The position numbers and the translations under genes are program-made. From NCBI GenBank assembly GCA_945906765.1, contig CAMDRF010000014.1, forward strand, positions 1 to 44,230: a stretch of 44,230 nucleotides of DNA, written 5' to 3'. The notes beneath the pieces were generated by a model, which saw only the letters and a list, made by a program, of their open reading frames with translations, had not been told where the DNA came from and ran no database searches. Shown one piece after another: positions 42,027 to 44,230 of the stretch (the first letter of the stretch is position 1; each line of letters begins with the position of its first letter). The DNA is from Nitrosovibrio sp. Nv4. GTDB lineage: Bacteria; Pseudomonadota; Gammaproteobacteria; Burkholderiales; SG8-39.

Positions 42027-44230
<2,204 letters not shown>

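Overview
The window looks like chromosome from a high-GC betaproteobacterium (Burkholderiales/Rhodocyclales-like). This rests on gene content and synteny: an A-type RNase P RNA beside rsmI and pyrC, one-piece PntA followed by PntB, glcDEF with hyi, an AapJQMP amino-acid transporter, icd near clpS-clpA, and a Phd-like antitoxin of proteobacterial type. Both edges cut genes: rsmI lacks its 5' end and clpA lacks about its last 20 codons. No tRNA, rRNA operon, CRISPR array or transposase was seen.

Layout. 1-4523 holds housekeeping genes: rsmI, pyrC, a DUF3025 protein, the RNase P RNA gene rnpB, an HD-domain protein, a small hypothetical gene and, on the other strand, a 55-aa membrane protein. 4548-9048 (minus) is a TRAP transporter operon (dctP, dctQ, dctM) ending in an amidase. 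9183-13447 (minus) is pntA-pntB followed by an ArsB/NhaD-superfamily permease.

13448-18969 is an accessory island. It contains an MNT/HepT-like module (minus) divergent from an MqsRA toxin-antitoxin pair (plus), an orphan Phd antitoxin with a PIN-toxin stump, a 978-aa MmeI-type restriction-modification enzyme (minus), and a decayed second copy of the MNT/HepT module. The intact and decayed MNT/HepT copies therefore bracket the island in the same orientation.

18970-31004 (minus) is one long, tightly packed cluster: hyi, glcD, glcE, a DUF349 gene, glcF, a molybdopterin oxidoreductase, an MsbA-type ABC exporter, and a fused glycine-betaine-type binding protein/permease. The glc genes oxidise glycolate to glyoxylate, and hyi is a glyoxylate/hydroxypyruvate-linked isomerase. 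The fused importer has no ATPase gene next to it; that side is where the island begins.

31016-44230 (mostly plus) holds a SulP-permease remnant, aapJQMP, a short PuuD-like membrane protein, a DUF192 protein and a Lys/Asp-repeat exported protein (both minus), a TPR protein paired with a HupE/UreJ-type membrane protein, icd, a patch of two truncated genes (a PIN toxin and an ABC binding protein), and clpS-clpA.

The most unusual part is the 13.4-19.0 kb island. Two toxin-antitoxin systems share a 78-bp control region. The mqsR promoter appears to make a leaderless message with an operator-like palindrome in its spacer. The HepT-like toxin has Asn in place of the catalytic His. The restriction-modification gene sits where the second hepT copy has been cut off.
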